Origin: Lucifuga dentata
Lineage: Eukaryota > Chordata > Actinopteri > Ophidiiformes > Bythitidae
DNA: 64,000 nucleotides
Assembly: GCA_014773175.1 (NCBI GenBank)
Contig: VXCM01002043.1
Span: forward strand, 1-64,000
Reading direction: 5' to 3'
Position numbers and translations under genes: made by a program. Of this stretch, positions 31,846 through 42,829 are shown piece after piece. The first letter of the stretch is position 1, and every line of letters starts with the position of its first letter. The notes beneath the pieces were generated by a model. That model had not been told where the DNA came from. It made no database searches and saw nothing but the letters and a program-made list of their open reading frames with translations.

Positions 31846-33552
31846 TGTTCTTAATGTATTATACAATCAGTGTACATGGAAAAACCCTTATGAACTTATA
31901 CTGGAAGTTCAAATGATACTATTACTAAAATTAGATTACAGCAGCAGTGAAATGCTCCATTTGCCTTGAGGGTCTGCCTGTAAAGCTGTAATTGATGTAA
32001 GACAGCGTGAGATCTGCATTTAAGTATCCCATGCTCTCTCTCGCTCTCACAGAGCTGGAGTTTATTTGGACAGTGTTATTTGTGATCTGTATCAGAGCCC
32101 TCTGCTCTCCTTTCAGTATCACTTTACCGTAATTGCGTCATTGCTGCTTTTGATGTTGAAAGAGGAAGAACATATACCATCGGATAAAAATGGCCATGCA
32201 TTAACTTTATTTTATTTTACCTGTGTAGCCTCTGCAAAACAAATCTAGTAGGTATATTTAGATTTTTTTTTTCCCAATTCAGCCTCTAAACACTGTTCAT
32301 CACTCATTAGGACTGTAATAGCCACAGTACTTTTGGTGTTTGGCTGAAATCAGTAATTTAGAATATTCATAAATTGTTTTCCCACTTAGTAAATATCAAT
32401 GAAGATTTTGAAGGTAAATGACCTCTTCAGAAAAACAAACAGATAATTTTAACAACATTAATGTGCATGCCCCTTCCACAGTTAGTAATGATATGCTTTT
32501 CATATAAACCAGTTTCCTGAATGTATAGCATTACTGTTTTTTCCTGCAGAAACAATGTCATAACACCACTGTTCACCATGTAATGAAAATTTAGTTAAGG
32601 ATTTGTTTCTATGCATGCCACAAGACAAATCACAGCTGGTAGCAGAATTTTAGTTACTATCTGCATTTCAACAGAAGTTTATTGTGAGGTTTGAAATGTA
32701 TTTTGCTTCCATTGTGGAGGCCATCTTATATCTTTTAACCTGCTTTGCTCTACCGCATTACTGAAGTCTGTGGTGACACAACTGATAGCTACGGATTGGT
32801 TATATTAAAATAAGTTGGGGTTCAACATTTATCTTCCACAGCATAACTCTGGTTCACCACAATCACTGAAAAAATGTGTGACTTGTCATTTTATTAATTT
32901 CTGAACTGAAGAAGAAAGTGATTTAATACACAATTTGTCCAGGGCAAAGCTCCTAACACTTGTTAGTGGTGTTAATGGTGATGAACTAGCTACAGTAAGC
33001 TGAATAATACCAGGGGATGTTACTGTAAAAACACCCATTTATTTCCTTCAGTGGTCTTAATGTTCTGTTGCTGGACTGGTCTAGTTAATGCTGATGAATC
33101 ACATTATTCATGCCTCACCCTCAGCTGAGCATGTTATTGTCATTAGCCTGAATTGACTACATTTTTCATCAGCTGCATGATAATTTTGCTGTGAGAGATT
33201 AATTTTGGACCACATAAGCATACAAAGCTAAACAAGCAGGGCTTCTTAAACCTTTCCAACCAAGGATGTGCATGAGTAATTAAACAACATTTGTCATGAA
33301 AAGATGTAGAAAGTTGTGGCATATCAACCAATTTGGGGTTTACACTCATTGGGACACCACAATCAAAGCAAAATTGTATGATTAGACAGTTTTCATAAAT
33401 AATGTTACATTTGATTGTTATTTGGGGGTGGATTGTGTATTTTCTTAATTTTCCTTGTTTTTATGGTGTGATATAGTAAGGAGTATTTGTTGAGGTTCAC
33501 ACCAATGGAAATGGAACACCATATGCCCTGAACTGCCCTGAAAGTTTTTTTT

Positions 33553-33730
33553 TTTTTTAGACCTTCTTTAACATGTTTACATCAACATAAGAATTTACCG
33601 TCTTACACTCCTGGTTAGACACACCCAGGAAGTACGAGGATGTTTGGCCATCCATTCATGTTTCACAGTCTGTGCGTGTTGGAAACTCTGGCCTGCTGTA
33701 GCTTTCCAATCAGAACTGAGCATGCGTTTT
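33553..33730 (-). repeat. Dispersed repeat copy B (inverted partner of 27945-28121)
   Basis: Reverse-complement similarity to copy A over about 170 bp, including TGGTTAGACACACCCA and TGTTTACATCAA. Confidence 0.6.
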
Positions 33731-34074
33731 AGAGGGGGCAGTCTCCTATACCTTAAACTCAGTTTTAAGCTACTTAAATTTGACATCTTACGTTGTCAAA
33801 AATCATCCTACACCTTTTGTAGTAACTCTGAAAATACATGTAAACACGTGCATTCTTGTCCTTGGATCAATGGCTTGTCAATTCAATAAACTGCAGACTT
33901 AAGAAATTCAGTAATAGTGCATTCGCTTTAACTGGGCGCACAGCATTTTACTCACCAAGTGCAGCTGTAGGAAGAGGGTAGCAACAGCATCGTCAGAACC
34001 ATATATAGCTGGATAAATGTTACCAGTGTATATATGAGACTGTGCTGCATTCACAGACTCACAGTACTGTCCTC

Positions 34075-34076
<2 letters not shown>

Positions 34077-34129
<53 letters not shown>

Positions 34130-34146
34130 GTCTGTCTATCTATCCC
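34077..34146. repeat. (TATC)n microsatellite upstream of gpr20
   Basis: About 17 units with TGTC variants at the 3' end. Confidence 0.95.
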
Positions 34147-34159
34147 ACTCATACAATGT

Positions 34160-34187
34160 TGAGATACATGCAGTTGCATGTATCTCA
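34160..34187. repeat. Perfect hairpin, 13-bp arms, 2-nt spacer
   Basis: TGAGATACATGCA, then GT, then the exact reverse complement. It lies about 250 bp upstream of the gpr20 start codon. Confidence 0.95.
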
Positions 34188-34355
34188 GTGCATCCAGTTG
34201 CTGCCTGCCCTCTGCTGTCTGCTAAGATTCACCATACGTCTCCTTCTAGCTCTTATAACTTAACATGTTCTTCACTGACAGACAATAAAAACATGTGATT
34301 TATGGAAACTATTTATAATGCAATTCTCTATTTATTTACAGCAACAAGAATCATC

Positions 34356-34365
34356 ATCATCATCG

Positions 34366-34402
<37 letters not shown>

Positions 34403-34403
34403 G
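34356..34403. repeat. (CAT)n tract abutting the gpr20 start codon
   Basis: About 15 CAT units with one CGT interruption end within the first candidate start codon (34401). A plausible 5'-UTR splice acceptor, TTTACAG, lies just upstream at 34336-34342. Confidence 0.95.
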
Positions 34404-34406
34404 ATC

Positions 34407-35560
34407 ATGAATTCCAACAGTACTGTGTCTTGGCATTCCATCAATACTTCGTTTCCTCTCCTGCCCGCAGTAGCCAGTCCCAGTAACAGCAGTGGTGTGG
34501 AGCCATATCTTCAGAGATTGGCTCATCTAGACGAGGGACTCTACAATGACTTCTACAGCCTCTGGATCACCCTCATGATCATAAACTCTCTTATATTCAT
34601 GGTAGGCACTTTTTTATTTTATGGGAGCCCCTTTGATGTTATAGAAATTCTGTAAAAAAAAAAAAAAAAAAAAAAAACTACACTAATTATACTAAGTAAT
34701 TAATTGAGTTGGTGGTATTTCCATTTGGGATACTTTCTACTTTTTTCACTACATTTCAGAGGGAAATATTGTACATTTTACTCCATTACATTTATCTGAT
34801 AACTAGTTACTACTTTGCCTATGCAGATAAGTTCATAAAATATGATTATCTTTCCTTACTTCTTTCCCTCTTTCTTTCCTTACTATTTACCTTTCTTATT
34901 CACCATCTTTTTTTCCTGTGATTTAACTGATCTGAAATCTTGATAATCTGTTAAACCTGTATTGCACATGGATGATTTTCACCCGACAGTGAAATTAATG
35001 CTGCTTTTTTTTTTTTTTAACTGAGTACTTATACTTTTAATATTTTTCTGCTAATACATGATTACTTTTCCTGCAATACAGACTCTTTTAGACTGTTATA
35101 TTCTTATTTTAATATAAGTAATCCATAGCAATAAGGCTAACCATTGTTCCTCTCCTCTCCTCTCCTCTCCTCTCCTCTCCTCTCCTCTNCCTCTCCTCTC
35201 CTCTCACTCCAGGTGGGTATGGTGCTCAACATAATCGCTCTGTACGTGTTCTGCTTCCGCACCAAACAAAGGACCACCTCGGTGATCTATACCATCAACT
35301 TAGCAGTGACAGATCTTTTGGTGAACCTCTCTCTGCCAACACGTATTCTGCTTTACTACAGTGGGGGAGCTTGTCTCACCTGCTCCTACCTGCACATCTT
35401 CAGCTACTTTGTCAACATGTACTGCAGCATCCTGTTTCTGACCTGCATTTGTGTTGACCGTTACCTTGCCATAGTGCAGGTGGGTGACACTGATCTGACC
35501 AAAACTGCAAAAATGACAGAGCTCATTTGCAGTGGAATATTCCTTTAAGACATCTGAGAT

Positions 35561-35627
<67 letters not shown>

Positions 35628-36116
35628 CACAGCACCTTTAATGGTTCAAGAGCTTCAAACTAAAATTCTGCTTATTTTCTTTTGGTTTTGTAGGTTGAAG
35701 CGTCCCGTCGGTGGCGAAACTCTAATGTGGCCAAGTGTGTGTGTGGCTCTGTGTGGCTGTTTGCCATTGTGGTCACCTACTCCTTCCTCTCAACTGCTTT
35801 CCAGCATACAGGATGCTGCCTCTCAAAGCTCCTCTTCCTTACAATCACTGAGTTCTTCCTACCCCTCATTATCATTGTGGTCTTCACTCTGAGGATTATG
35901 TGGGCCTTAGCTGACCGCCGCCTGATGCAGCAGAGCAGGTATAACCAATGTCAAAGGAAATAACATATACAGTACAATGGAGTGTAGAGTAAATGTTCTT
36001 ATCTACTCTCTTCTTCTGGAATATGTTAAAATTAGGCTGATGAGAATAAAAAACCTGAAAAACACAGTTTGCATTTGCAGGAGTAAAAGTTGCATAAAGA
36101 GTTAATCGTGTGTGTG

Positions 36117-36158
<42 letters not shown>

Positions 36159-36853
36159 CCATCAGGGAGAGGAGAAGGAGGGCAGTCCAGTTGCTGACCA
36201 CTGTGCTGATCATCTTTACTGTCTGCTTTACACCCTTCCACATTCGACAGGTGGGCGAAAGATGAGGGTACAGATTATTTTAAAATATGGTAATCGATAA
36301 ATATAGTGAAGTATAGCAACAGTATACTTAAAATAGTTTTCTTGATTCCAAAACCCTTAATAATTAAGAAGAGAATATAGGATGTCACATACAGACACTG
36401 AAAAACTTGGTAAAACTTAACATGGAGTAATAAACAGAGCTGATACATAGAAAATTATGCAGTAGCACTTAATCTGTCATCAAATATAGTTTCTGATTTT
36501 TATATTTTTACCTCAAGAAAGAAATTTAAATTTCTCATTAAATATAGAAAAGAAATTGTCCACAGTCACATGGTTGTGTTGCTTGTTGTGTTTTTCTTTC
36601 TTTTTTTTTTTTTTNTTTTTTTTTTTTTTTAATTAGGTGGTAGTGTACTTTTACCCTGATATGCCTCATCATGTGATAGTCTACCACTTGACTGTCACTC
36701 TCAGCAGTTTGAATAGCTGTATGGATCCTGTGGTGTACTGCTTTGTTACAAATAACTTCCNCTCTCAGCAGTTTGAATAGCTGTATGGATCCTGTGGTGT
36801 ACTGCTTTGTTACAAATAACTTCCAGGTAAGACTGGTCTTACTTTGTGTGAGT

Positions 36854-36920
<67 letters not shown>

Positions 36921-37331
36921 GGGAATGCATTTGAGTACACAAATTTCATCATTTCCTTTGCTGCCTCTTTTCCTTGCCTTTTTCATGTAGTCATCCTTCC
37001 CTTCTACATGTCTTCTCCACACATCTACCTATACATTCTTTCTTCCGGCCATCATTTATCCACCCATCCCTCATTCATTTACCTATTTACTCATCCTTTC
37101 AATAAATTCATTAGCTTTTTCCTCTCCTAGGCCACTATGAGAAGTCTGTTCCGTCGTGCTGAGCCTGAGCAGACTAGTGGTGACATCATCAGCATGCAGC
37201 ACAGCTCCAAGGCCTCAGGAGTCAACGCCATCTCCAGTAATGTAATCATGATGACAAACATTCCCACTTCATTGCAAAGAGACAATCTGGTAAAAAAACC
37301 ATACTCTGTAAATCCGCTTTACACGTTGTGA
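34407..37331 (+). CDS. gpr20: G protein-coupled receptor 20 (6 coding exons)
   Basis: Orphan class A GPCR of the plasma membrane. Human GPR20 is reported to couple constitutively to Gi. Exons: 34407-34601, 35213-35479, 35694-35938, 36166-36250, 36637-36826 and 37131-37331, all GT-AG and phase-compatible. After removing the 64-nt false duplication in exon 5 the product is about 372 aa (human 358). Visible features are N-glycosylation sequons near the N terminus (NST, NSS), [13 protein letters not shown] in TM2, DRY at 147-149 in the human-like block [28 protein letters not shown] in TM6, [10 protein letters not shown] then VVYCFVT in TM7 (DPVVY replaces NPxxY), and a Ser-rich tail with [12 protein letters not shown]. 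The start at 34407 gives a human-like N terminus; 34401 is also possible. The coding region of human GPR20 is, as I recall, a single exon. Confidence 0.93.
35149..35210. repeat. (CTCCT)n forming the gpr20 exon 2 acceptor tract
   Basis: The pentanucleotide tract runs almost up to the acceptor AG at 35211-35212. A single N at 35189 lies within it, so the real number of units is uncertain. Confidence 0.95.
35563..35627. repeat. (TTTC)n microsatellite in gpr20 intron 2
   Basis: About 16 TTTC units in a 214-bp intron. Confidence 0.95.
36117..36157. repeat. (GT)n before the gpr20 exon 4 acceptor
   Basis: A pure GT tract ends about 8 bp before the acceptor AG at 36164-36165, leaving a very short pyrimidine tract. 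Confidence 0.95.
36698..36824. other. False 63-bp duplication around an N in gpr20 exon 5
   Basis: 36698-36760 and 36762-36824 are identical and are separated by the N at 36761. Read literally, TM7 would be duplicated and the frame shifted. Collapsing one copy gives a 126-nt exon in frame. Confidence 0.95.
36857..36917. repeat. (AG)n microsatellite in gpr20 intron 5
   Basis: About 30 AG units, starting roughly 30 bp after the exon 5 donor. Confidence 0.95.
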
Positions 37332-38550
37332 GGTGACTGGGAAGAAATGAGAGTTGCTGAGTTACTGTCACTTGCCTGAGGAAATATGGCTAATATTTCT
37401 GCACTGTATGACATGCTGACCAACATCAGCATCAGCATGTATACATTACTGAGAGCTCAGGATGGACAGACAGTGCTGCCATTAATAATTTAATAATGAG
37501 AACTAACCTCACAAAAACCTGAGACGTCATGGGCAGTCAACCCAAAGTCCAACAGAGCTGGTTCAGTGTCCTACAAACTTTTGTCAACTTTATGAAGAAA
37601 TTCAAAGTGTGAAGAGAGACAGTTGTGACTATGACTGGACAATATCATCATGCCAGTCCTCCCTACTAATCAGAGACAGAACACAGGAGCCACATTAGCT
37701 GGAGGGTTAGTTTACATCATAAAAATAATTAATGATTAAAATTTTCTGTTATCTAAGTTTTTTCCAGAGCGATTTCATTTAGAGGTTTAACTTCTGCCTG
37801 AAGGTCACTTTGACATATTGGTGTTGACAGATACATTGTGTGACCTGTGACCTTTTGGACTGGATCTTATCATGCTGACATTGTCTGTTTAAATCTCCTC
37901 ACAGCTTTTATTTTAGCCATTTGCATTCTATAGTTTTCAAAGTAAAACAAGAAAAACATTGGCATTGAGAGTCCAAATGCTAAATGTAGGCTTGTCTAGG
38001 GCACCAACAAATGCTAAATGTAGTCTTGCCTCAGGCACCGAGGGATCCAGGACCGCCACAGTTTATTAGTCTGGATTATACAGTAGGTGTCAATGATATT
38101 TGATATCTGCTAATAATAACCACTCTTGTGCAGTAGAGGGCAGCATTTAACTTTTGANTGATATTTGATATCTGCTAATAATAACCACTCTTGTGCAGTA
38201 GAGGGCAGCATTTAACTTTTGAAGACCATGAGAGACCAAGGGAAATTTTACTCAAATAAAAAGCTGCTGTGATGATTGATGGCAGCTAAAACAATACATG
38301 TTTAGACAGGCCAGAAATAGTAATGTTTTGAAATAAATATTGATATTGTGTGCCTTGTATGTACTTCTATATTGTGAAAAATATTTTTTTAATCTCCTAA
38401 ATCTGTCTTTTCAGCACGTCAAATAAAATGAATAGGATGGGCAAGAGAGCACAGATCACATCATTTTAATTCTTTAACTTCTATTTAATTTTACATTAAT
38501 AGAATCACAATTATGTATTATTGTGCCAATAAAACATCTGCTGAAGCATC
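37332..38550 (+). other. gpr20: gpr20 3' UTR region (inferred)
   Basis: Candidate polyadenylation signals are AATAAA at 38332-38337, AATAAA near 38424 and AATAAA at 38528-38533; which is used cannot be decided. A 64-bp false duplication flanks the N at 38158. A 33-bp unit containing TGCTAAATGTAG is tandemly repeated at about 37978-38042. Confidence 0.45.
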
Positions 38551-38857
38551 CAGTGGAATCTGTTTCTTCAAGCATGTTGATGTAACTGTCTGTGTTTAAC
38601 AGGCTAGATGTAAGAATTTCACAAAGGTACTTTAGTTACAGGTTTATAACAATAACAATCTAATGGCACTTTTAGATTTCCAAGATTCCAGTTTTTTCAA
38701 AAGCTGAGAATCTTGGAGTAAAAATTATATTTTATATATTATTTGGCTGTTATGTTACAGAAATGCTCATATTCTTTTAACCGCTTGTAAAAAACAAATG
38801 TTTCATGATTGAAAAATAAGCATTAGTTTGTGGTTTACTTAAGAGACTGTGGATATA

Positions 38858-38895
38858 AAGAAGAAGAAGAAGAAGAAGAAGAAGAAGAAGAAGAA

Positions 38896-38935
<40 letters not shown>
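38858..38935. repeat. (GAA)n then (TAA)n microsatellite
   Basis: Two adjoining trinucleotide tracts. Part of the TAA tract and the following 30 bp are repeated at 38968-39034 because of the N at 38967. Confidence 0.95.
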
Positions 38936-38967
38936 CTGGCAGTGTTCTGGTTTAAATGGTTAATCCN

Positions 38968-39003
<36 letters not shown>

Positions 39004-39250
39004 CTGGCAGTGTTCTGGTTTAAATGGTTAATCCAGCGGAAAGCTTTATAGCCAACATCAGTTCAGACAGTTTGATATGAAGGCAATGGCATTTTAATTT
39101 TATCCTTTGTTCTGTTCAATCTATCACATGAGGGTTTATCCTGCCATATATGGCGCTACTTTTGGAACCTCAACAACAGGTAGAAAAATGAGGCTTGTAA
39201 ATATCATTCAGTATTTATGAAATATGAATTAAACTTCAAATAATAAGCTG
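39004..39250 (+). repeat. Dispersed direct repeat, copy 1
   Basis: It matches 41541-41909 in the same orientation through ordered blocks: CTGGCA-TTCTGGT, GGAAAGC, TTTGTT-TGATCTATCAC, AATAGGTGGAAAGA-like, GAGGCTTGTAA and GAATATGAATTAAA. Copy 1 is shorter, with internal gaps relative to copy 2. Confidence 0.65.
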
Positions 39251-39259
39251 GAGGAATTT

Positions 39260-40310
39260 CTCTTGCTTCCCATGGGAAACTGGGTTATGGAATCTGAGCA
39301 GTCCATGTTCAAAGTCTCCATTGTTGAAGTGGTGACTCTGAGCTGCGGCAAAAGGTTGTCAGTCCCTGTCTTGGAGGCAATCCGAGGAGGTGAAGGAGGC
39401 CATCAGGGTGAAAAAGAAGGTCTTCAGGGCTTGGGTAGCCCAGGGGATTCCTGAAACAGACAGGTATGAGAAGACCAGGGGGACTGCAGCTTTGGTGGGA
39501 AATCTCAGGTGGGGGGTGAGTTCAGTGAGGCCATGGAGAAGGATTTTCAGTTAACCTCAAAGAAGTTGTGACAAACAATCAGATGACTCAAGAAGAGGAG
39601 GCAGAGCCTGGCCTGGGGTGCTATCAGCAGTGGAGGGGAATGGCTGGTATCAAGTGAGGACATATAGTCTGAAGGTGGAAGGAGCATTTTGAGGAACTCC
39701 TGAACCTGACCACATGCCCTCCGAGGGAGAAGAAGAGTCTGAGGACACTGGGGAAGGCTTGTCCATCTCTCTGAGGTCACTGAGGAAGTTAAAATGCTCC
39801 TCAATAGTAAATCACCAGGGATGAGATTCACCCTGAGAGGCTGAAGGCTTTGGACATTGTTGGGCTGACGTTCCTTTTTAATGTTGCAAGGAGGTAAGGG
39901 CAGTGCCAAGGGAGAGGGGTGGTGGCAGACCACCACCACATTTATGAGCACTGGGTAGTAAAAGAAATTAGATTGTGGGTACAATGAAAGCGACCAAAAT
40001 GAGTTTCCTCTGCAGGGTGTCAGAGCTCACCCCCAGGAATAGGCTGGGGAGTTTGGACATCAGCTTGGATTAGAACTTCTGCTCGTTCACATTGAAAGGA
40101 GTCAGTTGGTTTGGGCATCTAATCGGGATGCTTCCTGAATGCCTTCCTGAGGAGGTATTCCAGGCACATCCAACGGGGAGGAGATCCAGAATACAGTGGA
40201 AGTATTTTATATCCCATTTGACCTAGGAATATTTTGGGATCTCTAGGAAGAGCTGGAAGTTCTAGCTCGGGACGGGATCAGGGCAGTTTTGCTTGCCATG
40301 CTGCCTCCAT
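39260..40310 (+). mobile_element. LINE copy with internal deletion
   Basis: The + strand, read with frame changes, gives pieces typical of a fish LINE: KEAIRVKKKVFRAW-like text near 39395, then a segment ending ALDIVG-like near 39860. After about 40.0 kb comes a C-terminal part reading GHLIGMLPECLPEEVFQAHP followed by a TGRRSR-type continuation near 40160. The reverse-transcriptase core between them is missing, so the element is a dead deletion derivative. The missing part corresponds to the fragment at 2181-2350. Clade not assigned. Confidence 0.65.
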
Positions 40311-40680
40311 GATCTAAACCTGGACAGCTGTAGAAACTGGATAGCAAGTCATCATACAGATACAGATCTTTGCTCCTCCTGTAGATTACAGGAGGTGCAA
40401 AGATCTGCTGTGTCTGCATATTTGACAATAAAAGAATAAAGTGCAGTATTTTAAAATGTATTTTCTTTGGCTTTATTAAATATGAGGTATTTGTGAAGCA
40501 ATATGAGTTTTTTTTTTTTCCAAAATACGATCAGTAAGTGATCTCTAGTCAGTGACCTCTTGAAATTTACAAAAAAAATATTACAAATTTTTTTTATAAT
40601 CATCATCATCATCATCATCATAACTGGTCGCAGAAGAAACCCATCATTAATGCCCCGCCCCCTGTAGATGAGTGACATGG

Positions 40681-40895
40681 TGACGTCAGCGACGCTCTCT
40701 TCTGCTGGCCCCTCGCTTTGTTACTGTGGAAACCATTGAGATTGATAGCCATAGTAAACCAGATGGTCACTCAGTTAGCTGGCGAAGTTAGCCAGATTGC
40801 TAACTCAAAATATACTTTTCTAACATGATTTCCAAAACTACACTGTACATTGCACATTATTGATGCGGCTTTATCTTGGAAGAGTAAAATCTCAG
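40681..40895 (+). promoter_or_regulatory. slc45a4: Probable slc45a4 promoter and first non-coding exon, with CRE
   Basis: A perfect palindromic CRE, TGACGTCA, lies at 40681-40688 in a locally GC-richer stretch. A donor-like CTCAG/GTATGT follows at 40891-40901. A matching acceptor TTATCCAG ends at 42823, just before the start codon. The position 2.1 kb upstream of the first coding exon and the absence of another gene suggest the slc45a4 5' end; there is no transcript evidence. Confidence 0.4.
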
Positions 40896-41540
40896 GTATG
40901 TTACATTTTTCTGCCTTCAATGTGAGCGTCTGTCTGTTTCCAAACTGGCATGTAGCTAATGTTAGCAACCTAATTTATTAGCTGACCTAGCTCTCTACGG
41001 TAACATTAGTCAGCAGGTCGAACCTCAGTCATCGTGAAGCTAACACCGATGAATACAAGCAATTATTTTCACACAGACTTATTTATCGCCGTAACAACCC
41101 TAGTATCGGTAACTCAGGTGAGTTATTTGAGGGGCCTCTGTTGAAACGTGTCCTGACAGGTTGAAAAACAAGCCCCCCACACACATACACTACATTCTTT
41201 TGAGAAATACATATTTCACCTCTGCTCCGGTACGATACAGTGATTTCTGTACATTCTGACAAATTGACAGAACTTTCTAAGATCTGTGATAAGTGATTCA
41301 ATTAGCCAATTGTTTATTTCGTTGTCCTGTTGTTTATTTGGTTGACTTATAATTTATTTACATAGAGAAAGACAGGGGGGCGAGGGAGGGAACAATGGTA
41401 AGGAATCTACTATATGCCATGACCTCTTACATACAATCATTAGCCTCCAAAGTTGGCATCTAACTACCTGTCGTGGCTTTAACACTTACGCAACAGCTAT
41501 GGTGTTGTAATTAGGCTGGATTTCTTTATGCATCTTTATA

Positions 41541-41909
41541 GTCTGGCATTATTCTGGTCCAAAGGTTGGTATGGTTACAGTTAATGGCATTTTATTGAAT
41601 AAAATCCACATAACACTTCAGTGGAAAGCCTTGCATTCAGCATGAATACCAGATAGATAAAGTGTGACATTTTATTCTTTGTTTATTTTGATCTATCACG
41701 ATGCTTCATCCTCCCATAAACTGGGAGTTCTGCACTTAGTTATGTATTAAGCATAAATTTGTTGCCAGTCCTCTTTATTGGAGGCATTTTGACATTTTGT
41801 AGCCTTCCCAAATTTCCTTGTTTGGACCCTGAAAAATAGGTGGAAAGAAGAGGCTTGTAAGTTCTTCATTATTTATAGAATATGAATTAAAATTCAGAGA
41901 ATAAGCCAT
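41541..41909 (+). repeat. Dispersed direct repeat, copy 2
   Basis: The longer copy of the repeat at 39004-39250, in the same orientation about 2.5 kb away. No coding potential or terminal inverted repeats were seen. Confidence 0.65.
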
Positions 41910-42829
41910 CATATGGCATGTTATTCTTTGTACTGATTTGCAGCTTTTGCTTACTTTCTAACTGGAGTTTGTTTTTCTGCAGGTTGCTGTGTGACTTAAG
42001 GGATCTTTGCCAAGGAGTTTCCACTTGCTTTGACCACGACCTGCTGGGAAGTGCGCATTTGTGCACACACAAATCACCTACTGATACACACTTAAAACAT
42101 ACGTAAACCAACAGACTAGCCATAGAACACACAGTAACAGAGCTATTGGAATGCTCTCTTAACTTATCACAAATTCAAGCGGAACACAAACTTCATTAAC
42201 CCCACCTCCCTGCTCCTCCCCTTGATATACCCCTAACCCTACCCCTGGACCTGCTCAGAATCCACAGGAACACCACCACTCTCCTGCTGAGCTACTGAAC
42301 GAGAGTACAAACTGTTCGCATACCTCCCTGCTGTCCACAGGATATAACCCCAATGTGCCTGTTGGCCTGATGGCAAACTGAAGAGAACATGCAGTCCAAG
42401 TATTTGTTCAAGCAGTTGGGCAACTGAATGGAAAAGAAATTTTTTTTAAATACGGGAATCAGGAATCAGTGATTATCACCTGCTGTATAGATTACATTTT
42501 TTTAGAAGATGTTCTTTCTACCTTAATTTTTGAGGCATTAAACTCCTTAATTAATCATGACTTTGTCTTGTCAACTTTTCAGTACTTTATTTTAGTTGTA
42601 CTGATCACGGTCCTAGATTTGGGAGTCAGAAGGTGCTGACTAACAAAATGCTGCCTGATTAACCGACCTGAATTTTTGAATTTCACTCATACAGTGATTG
42701 AACAAGATGAGCACCATGTACGATACCTATGTTATGAACATATTATAGAGTAAAGTTGTATTTTAATACAAAATAGGAAAATAGTAACTAGACATATAAA
42801 TTGAAAGATACCACTTATCCAGCAAAATA

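Larger units (their letters stand above)
24971..34341. other. Gene-poor interval between dgat1 and gpr20
   Basis: AT-rich DNA with microsatellites ((GT)n 26218-26246, (AGAT)n 26607-26668, (AC)n 27397-27440, poly-A 27914-27944, TATC 34077-34146), a 9-bp tandem repeat at about 30384, an inverted pair of dispersed repeats (27945-28121 and 33553-33730) and one terminal-exon candidate at 27467-27541. A 117-codon open frame at 29727-30080 has no recognised similarity. Nothing else gene-like was seen. Confidence 0.6.

Noticed and set aside
36637..36826. gpr20 as a pseudogene with duplicated TM7
   Set aside because: The break coincides exactly with an N-flanked identical repeat; the collapsed exon is in frame.
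39547..39984. 145-codon minus-strand frame as a gene
   Set aside because: It is antisense to a degenerate LINE copy and has no recognised similarity.
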